Shown here piece after piece: positions 36,201-44,942 of a stretch of DNA of 64,000 nt. Below the pieces are notes generated by a model. It was not told where the DNA came from. It worked only from the letters and a program-made list of their open reading frames with translations, and searched no databases. The stretch comes from Orrella dioscoreae (GTDB lineage Bacteria; Pseudomonadota; Gammaproteobacteria; Burkholderiales; Burkholderiaceae_B), in contig NZ_LT907988.1 of the NCBI RefSeq assembly GCF_900089455.2, positions 4,402,001-4,466,000 on the forward strand. Reading direction: 5' to 3'. The translations under genes and the position numbers were made by a program. Position 1 is the stretch's first letter. The number at the start of each line of letters is the position of its first letter.

Positions 36201-36798
36201 TCATGGCCCAGCCGTGGATGCCGAAATCCAGCACCTCCTGCACGCTGGACGGGAACAGCACCGGGATCATGCAGGCTTTCAGGATGTGATCGCTCTGGTG
36301 CGGCAGCGTGGAGGACTTCGCCGGATGGTCGTCGCCCGCCACCACCAGCACGCCGCCGTGGGGCGACGTGCCCGCGGCATTGGCATGCTTGAAGACGTCG
36401 CCGCAACGGTCCACGCCCGGCCCCTTGCCGTACCACATGCCGAAGACGCCGTCGTAGCGCGCGCCAGGAAAGAGATTGAGCTGCTGCGAGCCCCACACCG
36501 CCGTGGCGGCCAGGTCTTCGTTGATGCCCGGCTGGAACTCGACGTGGTGGGCCTTCAGGTGGCTGGCCGCCTTCCACATGTTCTGGTCGACGCCGCCCAG
36601 CGGCGAGCCCCGATAGCCCGAGATGAATCCCGCGGTGTTCAGGCCCGCGCGCTCATCGCGCAGCCGCTGGTTCATGGGCAGGCGGACCAGGGCGTGGATG
36701 CCGCTCATCCAGGCGCGGCCCTGGGCCAGGGTGTAGCGGTCGTCCAACTGGACGGACGCCAGCGCCGCGCGTTGCGCGGCCGTGAGGGGGGCGTTCAT
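33220..36798 (-). CDS. Fused indolepyruvate ferredoxin oxidoreductase
   Basis: 1192 residues joining the alpha and beta subunits found separately in archaeal IorAB. It oxidatively decarboxylates 2-oxo acids such as indolepyruvate or phenylpyruvate to acyl-CoA with ferredoxin. Features in order are an N-terminal alpha-type domain (GFISGYRGSPLGGVD), a TPP-binding domain (about 455-560, ending ILFNDAVAMTGGQPVDG), cysteine clusters near 655-705 (CEGCGDCSTQSNC, then SCNKDYSCLNGFC), and the gamma-type domain FVAGVGGTGVVTIGQLLG (from about 740). It stands alone, divergent from mutY by 267 bases with no recognisable element. Confidence 0.93.
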   Translation of the reverse strand: MNAPLTAAQRAALASVQLDDRYTLAQGRAWMSGIHALVRLPMNQRLRDERAGLNTAGFISGYRGSPLGGVDQNMWKAASHLKAHHVEFQPGINEDLAATAVWGSQQLNLFPGARYDGVFGMWYGKGPGVDRCGDVFKHANAAGTSPHGGVLVVAGDDHPAKSSTLPHQSDHILKACMIPVLFPSSVQEVLDFGIHGWAMSRYAGVWVGLKTITDIVEVSASVEVDPFRVAVTLPEDFLLPPDGLNIRLPDTPLSQEARLLDYKLYAALAYARANGLNRQLWDVPADRARLGLISSGKAYLDTRQALSDLGLDEAACRRIGLRLFKVGMVWPLEATGLQAFAEGLDEILVIEEKRQVLEYQVKEELFGWIGTGRKIPRVVGKFDDKDGGEWAVPQGNWLLPAHYEFSPAMVAKAVGARLLRMELPEDVRRGIEVRLAFIEGRERELSRPRVVTDRKPWYCSGCPHNTSTRLPEGSRGLAGIGCHYMVTWMDRGTQVFTQMGGEGVPWLGQAPFTEEKHVFANLGDGTYFHSGLLAIRAAVAAKAPITYKILFNDAVAMTGGQPVDGPISVPMIAQQLRAEGIGKIVVVTDEPEKYGGMAGMPPGVPVHHRDALDDVQRALREYAGVSILIYDQTCATEKRRRRKRGDYPDPARRVVINERVCEGCGDCSTQSNCLSVEPLETALGRKRTINQSSCNKDYSCLNGFCPSLVSVEGGALRKPRASDGPGPDAEALPLPESPALQGAYGVFVAGVGGTGVVTIGQLLGMAAHLEGKGCSVLDMAGLAQKGGAVYSHVVLGASADDMMNTRVAMGEADLVLCGDLVVGTSAESIARMRPGRTHALVNTDVAPTAAFITNPNWTLPGADLKRDLSRACGAGRVDHLDAAGLAVTLLGDAIYANPLMLGYAYQKGWLPLHHESLRRAIALNGQQIEKNLLAFDWGRRAARDPVAVHQRASGELGSAGEAMADVVELKRPGSELERLRAHRVALLTQYQNAAYARRYADLVDQVAVAEESACGTSRLALAVARYYYKLMAYKDEYEVARLYSDGEFLRKVAAQFEGDWKLAFHLAPPALAHGKDGKPPAKRRYGPGMMKVFGVLAKLRFVRGTMFDPFGYQADRRMERALIDEYRGTVESLLKGLSPANLDRAVAVASLPEDIRGYGHVKAASIERVAARRTALLQGVRVATPRAGERAA

Positions 36799-37052
36799 TG
36801 TGCTTGTCTCCGTGGGTACTGGATGCCCGAACCCTCGCCACCGTCGCGGCCCTTGTGAGGCCCTGGGTGCGCGGGTGCGGGCGTTTGCGCCGGCTGCTCG
36901 CTTCTTTTCCTGCTTGTACCGCCGCGCCTGCCGTGCCGCAAGATGGGATTGCCCCTAGCGGCGCGCCTGCCCCCGCGGCGGCATTGACCCTTGCTTACAG
37001 CTGTTTCCCTTCCGGATCATCCGGCCCGCGCGGGGCGGCCGCGCGAATCGGC

Positions 37053-37068
37053 AATAATCCGCCCCATG
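37053..37068 (+). promoter_or_regulatory. Possible leaderless promoter of mutY
   Basis: AATAAT (37053-37058) ends seven bases before the ATG at 37066, so transcription would begin at the initiation codon. No ribosome-binding sequence precedes the ATG. No convincing -35 hexamer is seen. The same layout occurs before the MFS gene at 21088. Confidence 0.35.
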
Positions 37069-38133
37069 GATTTCGCCCACACGATCATCGACTGGCAGCG
37101 CCTGCATGGCCGCCACGGCCTGCCCTGGCAGGGCACGCGCGACCCCTACCGCGTCTGGCTTTCGGAAATCATGCTGCAGCAGACCCAGGTCGCCACCGTG
37201 ATTCCGTATTACCACCGCTTCCTGGAACGCTTCCCCGACGTCGCCACGCTGGCCGCCGCCGCGCAGGAAGACGTCATGCCGTATTGGGCCGGGCTGGGCT
37301 ACTACGCCCGCGCGCGCAACCTGCATCGCTGCGCGCAGAGCGTCGTGTCGGACTGGGGCGGCCAGTTCCCGCGCAAGCCGGAAGACATCGCCACGCTCAC
37401 CGGCATCGGCCGCTCCACCGCGGCGGCCATCGCCGCGTTCTCGTTCGATACGCGCGCGGCCATCCTGGACGGCAACGTCAAGCGCGTGTTCGCGCGGCAT
37501 TTCGGCATCGAAGGCGACCCGATGCGCCGCGAGATCGAGAAAGCCATGTGGTCCCTGGCCGACAGCCTGCTGCCCGGCACCGGCCACACCCATCCCGGCA
37601 TGCCCGCCTATACGCAAGGCCTGATGGACATGGGCGCCACCGTCTGCACGCGCGGCACGCCGGCCTGCGGCGCCTGTCCGCTGGCCGGCACCTGTGTCGC
37701 GCGGCGCGAGGGCCGCCAGCAGGAATTGCCCACGCCACGCGCACGCAAGGCCGTGCCGGAACGGGAAACCGCCATGCTGATGCTGGAATGCGAAGGCCGG
37801 CTGCTGCTGCAGCGCAGGCCGGAGACGGGAATATGGGGCGGGCTGTGGAGCCTGCCGGAGTTTCCGGTGCACGAAAGCGCAGCGCGGATCGCGCTGCAAT
37901 GGGTGCCTGCCGCGGACAGTCCACAAGCCCTGGCGCACTTCCAGCACGTCTTTACGCACTTCAAGCTGCGCATCCACCCTTGGCACGTACAAGGCAAAGG
38001 GCAATGCACCGAAAGCGCCGATCAGGAATGGATTGCCCTGGATCGCCTGGCTGACGTCGCGCTCCCCGCACCGGTGCGGAAACTGGTGGATGGCTATTTC
38101 ACGAGGGACCTTCTGCAGCCGGCGTCGACCTGA
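37066..38133 (+). CDS. mutY: Adenine DNA glycosylase MutY
   Basis: 355 residues. It removes adenine mispaired with 8-oxoguanine. The catalytic Glu is Glu-34 in LSEIMLQQTQ, the helix-hairpin-helix is LTGIGRSTAAAI (111-122), and the catalytic Asp is Asp-135 in ILDGNVKRVFAR. The [4Fe-4S] cluster is C194-X6-C201-X2-C204-X5-C210. A C-terminal NUDIX-like 8-oxoG recognition domain (about 225-350) contains IWGGLWSLPEF. Start chosen at MDFAHTIIDW, the family start. Convergent with the M81 peptidase gene. Confidence 0.97.
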   Translation: MDFAHTIIDWQRLHGRHGLPWQGTRDPYRVWLSEIMLQQTQVATVIPYYHRFLERFPDVATLAAAAQEDVMPYWAGLGYYARARNLHRCAQSVVSDWGGQFPRKPEDIATLTGIGRSTAAAIAAFSFDTRAAILDGNVKRVFARHFGIEGDPMRREIEKAMWSLADSLLPGTGHTHPGMPAYTQGLMDMGATVCTRGTPACGACPLAGTCVARREGRQQELPTPRARKAVPERETAMLMLECEGRLLLQRRPETGIWGGLWSLPEFPVHESAARIALQWVPAADSPQALAHFQHVFTHFKLRIHPWHVQGKGQCTESADQEWIALDRLADVALPAPVRKLVDGYFTRDLLQPAST

Positions 38134-38202
38134 TGTGTCCACCTAAAGGCCGTAGTCATCCCGCAGACGATCGATGCAATGCATCTTCTCGCGCAGAGGG
38201 CA

Positions 38203-39699
38203 TCACCCGCCAAACGCTTTCCCGCAGGGACCCAGCTTCAAGCCCTTCGGCAGCTTCGTCCACGGCAGCGCGGCCGCGTCCATCGGCATCGAGCCCGGCG
38301 CAGCGCCGACGATGATCTCTTCGGCGATGGGCGTGAAATCGGCGCGGAAGTGCACGGCGCTCTTCACCACCAGCACGTTCTGCTCGGTGGGTTCGACCCC
38401 GGCATAGCGGAACATGGCCTGGTCGGCCATCTGCACCTTGTAGGACGCCAGCACGATGCGCACGCCGCCCAGCCGCAGGCATGCCGTCGGGCCGATATCC
38501 AGCCGGAAGCCGCGGTAGTACGGCCCTGTCGCATCGAAGCGGCCGTCCCCCACGCGCTCGACCAGGAAGTCGGCCTCGAAGGGATCGTCGCCCGCCACCC
38601 CCGCCTTGCCGCCGATGGCCAGGCGCACCGTGGCGCCCTCGCCCGCGGCATGCGCAGCCTGCACCGATTCCGGATCGACGATGAGGCCGATGGCGGCGTC
38701 CTGCGCATCCTGGCGCACCAGCGCGCGCAGGAGACCGGTGGTGTCGGAATTGCTGCCCGCGCCGGGATTGTCCTGCGCGTCGGCAATGATGATGGGCAGC
38801 TTGGCCGACACCGACTTGTCCAGCGCATAACGCACCGCCTCGTCGGGCGAATAGAGCTTGCCGGCAAACGCCGGCTCGGCGGCGTTGGCCAGGTCCGTCA
38901 GCGCCTGCGCGGCAGCCTGGGCGCTGGCCGCGTCATCGCCATAGGCCCAGATCACCGGCGAACATTCGGGGAAATCGGCCGCCGGGAAGCCCGTGGCGAA
39001 GGAGATGTGCAAGGCCTGCTTCTCCAGCTCGGCCAGCTTTTCATACAGGCCCTTGGCAGGCTGGATGTCCGTGCATTGCCAACAGATGGGGATCAGGAAA
39101 TCCAGGCGATGCGAAGCCATGACCGGACGGCGGCCCGATGCCAGCCGCCGCGTCAGCAGCGCGTGCGTGCGCTTGCCGGTCTCGGCCATGTCCACGTGCG
39201 GATAGGTGCGATACGCCACCAGGGCGTCGGCCGACTCGAGCATCAGGCGCGTGACGTTGGCGTGCAGGTCCAGCGAGGCGAACACCGGCAGGTCGGGCCC
39301 CACCTGTTCCCGCACGCGGCGCAGCAGTTCGCCCTCGCCATCGTCGGCATGCTCGGCGACCATCGCGCCGTGCAGGTCCAGATACACCGCGTCCACGGGT
39401 TGCGCGGCGCGGATGCCGTCCAGGATCAGCGCCACGATGCGCTCATAGGCATCCCGCGTCACATGCGCCGAGGGGCTGGCCGCGCACCACACCGTGGGCA
39501 CCACCGTGTCGCCCGCGTCCAGCGCGGCCTGCACGAAGCCCGCGGCAGGAATGTTGGCGCCCTGGATGGCAGGCCAGATCTTGTCGCCCGTCACCAGACC
39601 GGGCCAGCCGCCGCCGATCTCGAACGCGCGCCAGTCAGCCTTGTCGGGCGCGAAGGTATTGGTCTCGTGTTGAAAACCGCCGTACAGAATGCGTGCCAT
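38203..39699 (-). CDS. M81-family metallopeptidase (MlrC-like)
   Basis: 498 residues. MlrC of microcystin degraders is the founding member; most relatives have unknown substrates. Conserved segments are ILYGGFQHETNTFAP at the N-terminus, VYLDLHGAMVAEHADDGEGEL, FASLDLHANVT and ADAQDNPGAGSNSDTTGLL, which carry the probable zinc ligands and the family signature. No signal peptide is seen, so it should act in the cytoplasm. It follows the ABC transporter genes on the same strand after 49 bases, as the last gene of a dsdA-transporter-peptidase run. A cytoplasmic peptidase for an imported peptide or amide is the natural inference. Confidence 0.9.
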   Translation of the reverse strand: MARILYGGFQHETNTFAPDKADWRAFEIGGGWPGLVTGDKIWPAIQGANIPAAGFVQAALDAGDTVVPTVWCAASPSAHVTRDAYERIVALILDGIRAAQPVDAVYLDLHGAMVAEHADDGEGELLRRVREQVGPDLPVFASLDLHANVTRLMLESADALVAYRTYPHVDMAETGKRTHALLTRRLASGRRPVMASHRLDFLIPICWQCTDIQPAKGLYEKLAELEKQALHISFATGFPAADFPECSPVIWAYGDDAASAQAAAQALTDLANAAEPAFAGKLYSPDEAVRYALDKSVSAKLPIIIADAQDNPGAGSNSDTTGLLRALVRQDAQDAAIGLIVDPESVQAAHAAGEGATVRLAIGGKAGVAGDDPFEADFLVERVGDGRFDATGPYYRGFRLDIGPTACLRLGGVRIVLASYKVQMADQAMFRYAGVEPTEQNVLVVKSAVHFRADFTPIAEEIIVGAAPGSMPMDAAALPWTKLPKGLKLGPCGKAFGG

Positions 39700-39748
39700 G
39701 TCTTTTGCCTGCAAGTAAAGGAATGAGGGGGAGGATCGGCCGGTTGCC

Positions 39749-41419
39749 TCAGGCAACCATGCCCTCCACTGGCTTGAAGCGCTGAAAATCCCAATGACGT
39801 CCCGGGGCCGCATCGATGAGGCCGCGGGTATAGGCCTCGGCGGGCCGCGCCAGCACCTGCTCGGCAGGTCCGGCCTCGACCACGCGGCCCTTCTGCATGA
39901 CGATGATGGTGTCGCAGATCTGCGCGGCCACGCGCAGGTCGTGCGTAATGAAGAGCACGCCGATGCCCACGCGCTGGCGCACCTCTTCCAGCAGCGCCAG
40001 CACCTGCGCCTGCACCGACACGTCCAGCGCCGATACGGCCTCGTCGGCAACCAGCACGTCAGGCTCCATGACCAGCGCGCGCGCGATGCAGATGCGCTGG
40101 CGCTGCCCGCCCGAGAACTGGTGGGGATAGCGGTCGATCGCATCGGCGGGCAGGCCCACCAGCGCCAGCGCGCGTGCGGCTTCCTTCAAGGCCTGCTGGC
40201 GCGGCGTGCCGTAGTTCAGCAGGCCTTCGATGATGGAGTCGCCCACGCGGCGGCGCGGGTTCAAGCTGCGATACGGATCCTGGAACACGATCTGGATGCG
40301 TTTGCGCAGCGGCGTCAGCTGCGTGCGGCTGAGCGTGGCGATGTCATCGCGCTGCAGGCGCACGCGCCCGCTGCTGGGATCGATGAGCCGCAACACGCAG
40401 CGCGCCACGGTGGACTTGCCGGACCCCGATTCGCCGACGATGCCCAGCACTTCGCCGCGCCGGAGGGTGAAGGACACGTCCTGCGCGGCGGCCACCGAGG
40501 GCGCGCGCCGCAACAGCCCGCCCCCGCCATAGGTCTTGTTGAGCCCGGCCACGTCCAGCACGATGTCACCGTCTGGCGCGTGCCGGCGGCGCGGCACCAG
40601 GCTGGGCACCGACGACACCAGCATGCGCGTGTAGTCGCGTTGGGGCCGCGCCAGGATGTCGTCGCGCGTGCCCGCCTCGACCACCTCACCCTGGTTCATC
40701 ACCACGATGCGGTCGGCGATCTCCGCCACCACGCCGAAGTCGTGCGTGATGAACACGACCGCCGTGTCATGCGCGGCCTGCAGCTCGCGCATCAGCAGCA
40801 GGATCTGCTTCTGCGTGCTCACGTCCAGCGCCGTGGTGGGCTCGTCCGCGATCAGCAGGCGCGGCTTCAGGATCAGCGCCATGGCAATCACGATGCGCTG
40901 GCGCTGCCCGCCCGACAACTGGTGAGGATAGGACTCATGGATGCGGGCCACGTCCGGCAGGTGCACCGATTCCAGCATCGCCAGCACCTGGCGCTTGCGC
41001 TCAGCGGCCGACAGCGAGGTGTGCAGGCGCAGCACCTCGTCCACCTGCTTGCCGACCTTCTGCACCGGATTCAGCGCGGTCATGGGCTCCTGGAAGACCA
41101 TGGCCATCTTGGAAGCGCGCAGTTCGCGCAGGCGGGCCTGGCTGGCGCGCAGCACGTCCTCGCCATCGACCTTGATGCTGCCGCCATCGGCGCGCAGCGC
41201 ACCCGGCGGCAGCAGGCCCATGGTGGCCAGCGAGGTCACCGACTTGCCCGAACCGGACTCGCCGACGATGCAGACGGTTTCGCCGGCGCGCACCGAGAAG
41301 GACAGGTCGCGCACCACGGCGCGGCCTTCCGCGCGGGTGCCGACACGCACCGTCAGGCCGTCGATGGCCAGGACGGGCGCGTCCGATGCGCGGGCATTGT
41401 CACTTGCGGATTGATTCAT
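39749..41419 (-). CDS. Dipeptide/oligopeptide ABC transporter ATPase, fused DppD-DppF type
   Basis: 556 residues with two complete ABC domains. The first (about 15-265) has Walker [29 protein letters not shown] and [16 protein letters not shown]. The second (about 290-540) has [28 protein letters not shown] and [16 protein letters not shown], in which the Walker B segment reads DEAVSALD instead of [11 protein letters not shown] at 41419 has GGAGAG upstream. It powers the two permeases encoded just before it. Confidence 0.95.
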   Translation of the reverse strand: MNQSASDNARASDAPVLAIDGLTVRVGTRAEGRAVVRDLSFSVRAGETVCIVGESGSGKSVTSLATMGLLPPGALRADGGSIKVDGEDVLRASQARLRELRASKMAMVFQEPMTALNPVQKVGKQVDEVLRLHTSLSAAERKRQVLAMLESVHLPDVARIHESYPHQLSGGQRQRIVIAMALILKPRLLIADEPTTALDVSTQKQILLLMRELQAAHDTAVVFITHDFGVVAEIADRIVVMNQGEVVEAGTRDDILARPQRDYTRMLVSSVPSLVPRRRHAPDGDIVLDVAGLNKTYGGGGLLRRAPSVAAAQDVSFTLRRGEVLGIVGESGSGKSTVARCVLRLIDPSSGRVRLQRDDIATLSRTQLTPLRKRIQIVFQDPYRSLNPRRRVGDSIIEGLLNYGTPRQQALKEAARALALVGLPADAIDRYPHQFSGGQRQRICIARALVMEPDVLVADEAVSALDVSVQAQVLALLEEVRQRVGIGVLFITHDLRVAAQICDTIIVMQKGRVVEAGPAEQVLARPAEAYTRGLIDAAPGRHWDFQRFKPVEGMVA

Positions 41420-41436
41420 GATGTTCTCTCCGGTGC

Positions 41437-42318
41437 TCACAGGCGGCGCGACATGCGGGGGTCCAGCGCGTCGCGCAGGGCGTCGCCCAGTACGTTGACG
41501 CTCAACACCACCATCGACAGCACGAGCCCCGCGTACAGCACGAGACCAGGGATGAGTTGGAAGAAGGCGCGTCCCTCGGCCATGATGTTCCCCCACGAGG
41601 AGGTCTCGGGCGGCACGCCCGCGCCCAGGAAGCTGAGGATGGCCTCGGTCAGGATCGCCGACGCGAAGATGTAGGTGCCCTGCACGATGAGCGGCGCCAC
41701 GGTGTTCGGCACCAGGTGGCGGATCGTCAGTGCCAGCGTGGGCGTGCCCAGCGACACGGCCGCCTCGACATAGGGCTCGTTCTTCACGCCCAGGATGACG
41801 CTGCGCACCAGGCGCACCACGCGCGGCACCTCCGGAATGGTGATGGCCACCATCACGGTCGTCAGGCTGGCGCCCGACAGCGACACCAGCGCGATGGCCA
41901 GCAGCACGCCCGGAATGGCCATGATGCCGTCCATGATGCGCATGACGATGGCGTCGACCCAGCGGAAATACCCCGCCGCCACGCCGATGACCAGGCCCGC
42001 CGCGATGCTGAAGATCGCCACGCCGATACCCACCACCAGCGACACCCGCGCGCCGTAGATCACGCGGGAATAGACGTCGCGCCCATAGGCGTCCGTGCCC
42101 AGCCAGTGCGCCGCGGACATGGGTTTCAGGCGCTGGGTGGGGTCGATCTGGGTGGGATCGATGGTGCCCAGCCACGGCGCCAGCACCGCCATGATCACGG
42201 CCACCGCGAGGATGGCCAGCGCGATCATCACCGGACCGGTGCGCAGCGCCTGCGCCAGGGGGGAAGCCGGCTTGGCGGCTGCCGCGGCAGGGGCCGCGGA
42301 ATTCAGGATTGCCGTCAT
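41437..42318 (-). CDS. Peptide ABC transporter permease, DppC type
   Basis: 293 residues. An Ala-rich cytoplasmic leader is followed by the first helix (about 30-52). The DppC-specific periplasmic segment contains HWLGTDAYGRDVYSRVIYG, and the permease core has the coupling loop YVEAAVSLGTPTLALTIRHLVPN. The start is ATG at 42318 with GAGG five bases upstream; an upstream in-frame start would overlap the dppB-type gene. Eight bases follow the dppB-type gene. Substrate unknown. Confidence 0.94.
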   Translation of the reverse strand: MTAILNSAAPAAAAAKPASPLAQALRTGPVMIALAILAVAVIMAVLAPWLGTIDPTQIDPTQRLKPMSAAHWLGTDAYGRDVYSRVIYGARVSLVVGIGVAIFSIAAGLVIGVAAGYFRWVDAIVMRIMDGIMAIPGVLLAIALVSLSGASLTTVMVAITIPEVPRVVRLVRSVILGVKNEPYVEAAVSLGTPTLALTIRHLVPNTVAPLIVQGTYIFASAILTEAILSFLGAGVPPETSSWGNIMAEGRAFFQLIPGLVLYAGLVLSMVVLSVNVLGDALRDALDPRMSRRL

Positions 42319-42325
42319 GTCTGCC

Positions 42326-43267
42326 TCAATATCGGATGCGGGGGTCAAAGACGGTATAGAGCGCGTCGACGACCAGGTTGATGAGCACGTACAGGAAGGC
42401 GAAGAGCAATATCAGCGCCTGGATCACCGGATAGTCCCGGCCCAGCACCGCCTCCACCACCAGCCGTCCCAGCCCGGGCAGGTTGAACACCGACTCGGTC
42501 ACCACCACGCCGCTGATGAGCAGCGCGATGCCCACGCCGATGATCGTGACGATGGGCACCGCGGCGTTGCCCAGCGCGTGGCCCAGCAGCACTGCCCGCT
42601 CGCGCAGGCCCTTGGCCCGCGCGGTGCGGATGAAGTCCTCGCCCATCACCTCGATGATGCTGGTGCGGGTGATCCGCGCGATCAGCGCAACATAGACCGT
42701 GGACAGCGCGATCGTGGGCAGCACCAGCGACTGCACGAATGGCAGGAAGCCATCGGACAGCGGCTTGTAGCCCTGCACGGGGAACCAGCCCAGCTTGATG
42801 GAGAAGATCAGGATCAGCACATAGGCCGTGACGAAGACCGGCACCGAGAAACCCATGACCGAGAAGGCCATGACCGCGCGGTCCAGCAGCCGGCCTTGCC
42901 GCCAGGCGGCGAGCACGCCCAGCGGCACCGCAAGCAGCACCGAGAGCGTGATCGTGCTCAGACAGAGCGCCAGCGACGGCCCCATGCGCTGCAGGATCAT
43001 GTCGGACACCTGCGTGCCCGACAGCAGCGACACGCCAAGGTCTCCGCGCAGCAGCTGGCCCACCCACATGACGAACTGCGTGGGGATGGGTTGATCCAGG
43101 CCCATGGTCTGGCGGATCTGTTCCAGCTGCTCGGGCGTGGCCGAGTCACCGGCGATGATGGCGGCGGGATCCCCGGGCGTGAGCCTGAGGATGGCGAAGA
43201 CGATGACCGCGACCATCGCCATGACCGGTACGACGGCCAGCGTCCTGCGCAGGAGAAAAGCCAGCAT
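42326..43267 (-). CDS. Peptide ABC transporter permease, DppB type
   Basis: 313 residues with six predicted helices. LAFLLRRTLAVVPVMAMVAV opens the protein. The family motif LTPGDPAAIIAG and the coupling-loop region VMGEDFIRTARAKGLRERAVLLGHA are clear. It pairs with the DppC-type protein to form the channel. Seven bases separate it from the preceding binding-protein gene, so one transcript is expected. Confidence 0.95.
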   Translation of the reverse strand: MLAFLLRRTLAVVPVMAMVAVIVFAILRLTPGDPAAIIAGDSATPEQLEQIRQTMGLDQPIPTQFVMWVGQLLRGDLGVSLLSGTQVSDMILQRMGPSLALCLSTITLSVLLAVPLGVLAAWRQGRLLDRAVMAFSVMGFSVPVFVTAYVLILIFSIKLGWFPVQGYKPLSDGFLPFVQSLVLPTIALSTVYVALIARITRTSIIEVMGEDFIRTARAKGLRERAVLLGHALGNAAVPIVTIIGVGIALLISGVVVTESVFNLPGLGRLVVEAVLGRDYPVIQALILLFAFLYVLINLVVDALYTVFDPRIRY

Positions 43268-43274
43268 CAGTGCC

Positions 43275-44873
43275 TCACTTGCCCGTCTTGGTCATGCCCC
43301 AGAACACGGGGATCGGCGCTTCGATGGGCGTGGAGATCGTCTTGCGGATCGCGGCGGGCACGGTGTACTGGCCCATGGGCAGCAGCACGCCTTCCTCGAT
43401 CACCAGCGCCTGGATGTCGTTGGCCAGCTGCTTCTGGCGCGCCAGGTCGGTCGTCATCGCGAACTCCTTGCGCAGTTCCTCGATCTTCGGCACGTCGGGC
43501 CAGCCGAACCAGGCCTGCTTGCCGTTGGCGGCCACGCCGAAGGCGCGCAGCGGATCCAGGGCCTCGGCCATGACGTTGTTGGTCGCGAAGATGTTCCAGC
43601 CGCCTTCCGCCAGCGAGGCCTGCGAGGCGCGGCGCGTCACCAGCGTCTGCCAGTCCATCGCCTGCATCTGCACGTTGAAGCCGGCCGCGCGCAGCGCCTG
43701 GCCGATCACCACCGGCTGGGGGCTGACCGAGGGTGCGTCGGTCGGCTGCAGGATCACCACCGGCTCGTTCTTGTAGCCGGCTTCCTTCAGCAGCGCCTTG
43801 GCCTTCTCGACGTTGCCCCTGACGGACACGTCCGCGCCCGCCTGGCTGTCATAGGTCAGGCCGCAACCGAACAGGGCCGCGCAGTTGCGGTAGTACTCGG
43901 GGTTGCCCACCAGCGCCTGCAGCACGTTGGTCTGGTCCACGGCATACATGGCGGCCTGGCGCACCAGCTTGTTGTCGAACGGAGGGTTCAGGTGGTTCAT
44001 GCGCATGACGGTCTGGTAGCCCTGCGGGTCGAACACCGTCAGCGAGATGTCGGACTGGCTCTTGACCAGCGGCAGCAGGTCATAGGGCATCTGCTCCAGG
44101 TAGTCGATCTCGCCGCTGATGAGCGCATTCACCGAGGTCATGGCGTCAGGCATCGACACCCAGCGCACGCGGTCCACCTTCACGACCTTGCCGCCGGACA
44201 GCGCGCTGGCCGGTTCCTGGCGCGGCTTGTAGTCGGCGTTCTTTTCGTAGACGACCTGCAGGCCGGGCTTGAATTCGGGCACGACCATCTTGAACGGGCC
44301 CGACCCCACGAACTCCTTGATCGGCTGGTTCGACGGCGTCTCGGCGACGCGCTTGGGCATCATGAAAGGCGCCACGCCGCTGGGTTTGGCCAGGGCGCGC
44401 AGCGCGAAGTCGGTGGGCTCCTTGAAGGTCATGACGAAGCTGTGCTCGTCCACCACCTTCATCTCGGCCATCATGGCGGACATCATCTGGCCCATCTTGT
44501 CCTGCTCGGCCCAGCGCTTGATGGAGGCCACGCAGTCCTCGGCGGTGACAGGCTTGCCGTCATGCCAGGTCAGTCCCTCGCGCAGCGTGAAGGTGTAGGA
44601 CTTGCCGTCGGCGGACACTTCCCACTTGTCGGCCATCTGCGGCTGGACGCGGTTCTGCGCGTCGGTCGCCAGCAGCGTGTCGTAGATCATGTAGCCGTGG
44701 TTGCGGGTGATGTGCGCCGTGGTCATGATCGGATCCAGCACGCGCAGGCTGGAGTGCATGACGGCGGTCACCGTCTGCGCCTGGGCGAACGAGGCAGCGC
44801 CCAGCAGCATGCCCGCCACGGAAGCGGCGAGCAGCGGACGGTGCAATGCAAAACGGCGGTATGGCTTGGACAT
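43275..44873 (-). CDS. Peptide-type ABC transporter substrate-binding protein (SBP family 5)
   Basis: 532 residues. The signal peptide ends near SFAQA; the mature protein starts QTVTAVMHSSLRVLDPI. SBP family-5 marks are ADKWEVSADGKSYTFTLREGLTWHDGKPVTAEDCVASIKRW and LVRQAAMYAVDQ. These proteins bind di- or oligopeptides, or occasionally other amides. AGGGG precedes the ATG. It lies 69 bases after dsdA, so the transporter is probably expressed together with D-serine ammonia-lyase. Confidence 0.94.
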   Translation of the reverse strand: MSKPYRRFALHRPLLAASVAGMLLGAASFAQAQTVTAVMHSSLRVLDPIMTTAHITRNHGYMIYDTLLATDAQNRVQPQMADKWEVSADGKSYTFTLREGLTWHDGKPVTAEDCVASIKRWAEQDKMGQMMSAMMAEMKVVDEHSFVMTFKEPTDFALRALAKPSGVAPFMMPKRVAETPSNQPIKEFVGSGPFKMVVPEFKPGLQVVYEKNADYKPRQEPASALSGGKVVKVDRVRWVSMPDAMTSVNALISGEIDYLEQMPYDLLPLVKSQSDISLTVFDPQGYQTVMRMNHLNPPFDNKLVRQAAMYAVDQTNVLQALVGNPEYYRNCAALFGCGLTYDSQAGADVSVRGNVEKAKALLKEAGYKNEPVVILQPTDAPSVSPQPVVIGQALRAAGFNVQMQAMDWQTLVTRRASQASLAEGGWNIFATNNVMAEALDPLRAFGVAANGKQAWFGWPDVPKIEELRKEFAMTTDLARQKQLANDIQALVIEEGVLLPMGQYTVPAAIRKTISTPIEAPIPVFWGMTKTGK

Positions 44874-44942
44874 GTTTTCCCCTTGTTAAGACATACTGAC
44901 GGGCGCCGGCCGGATGATGTCCCCAGCCTTGGGCGCCCACGC

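Noticed and set aside
36799-37065. Search for an RNA gene or operator in the 267-base gap between the oxidoreductase gene and mutY
   Set aside because: Apart from the -10-like element at the mutY start, I see no repeat, dyad or RNA motif.
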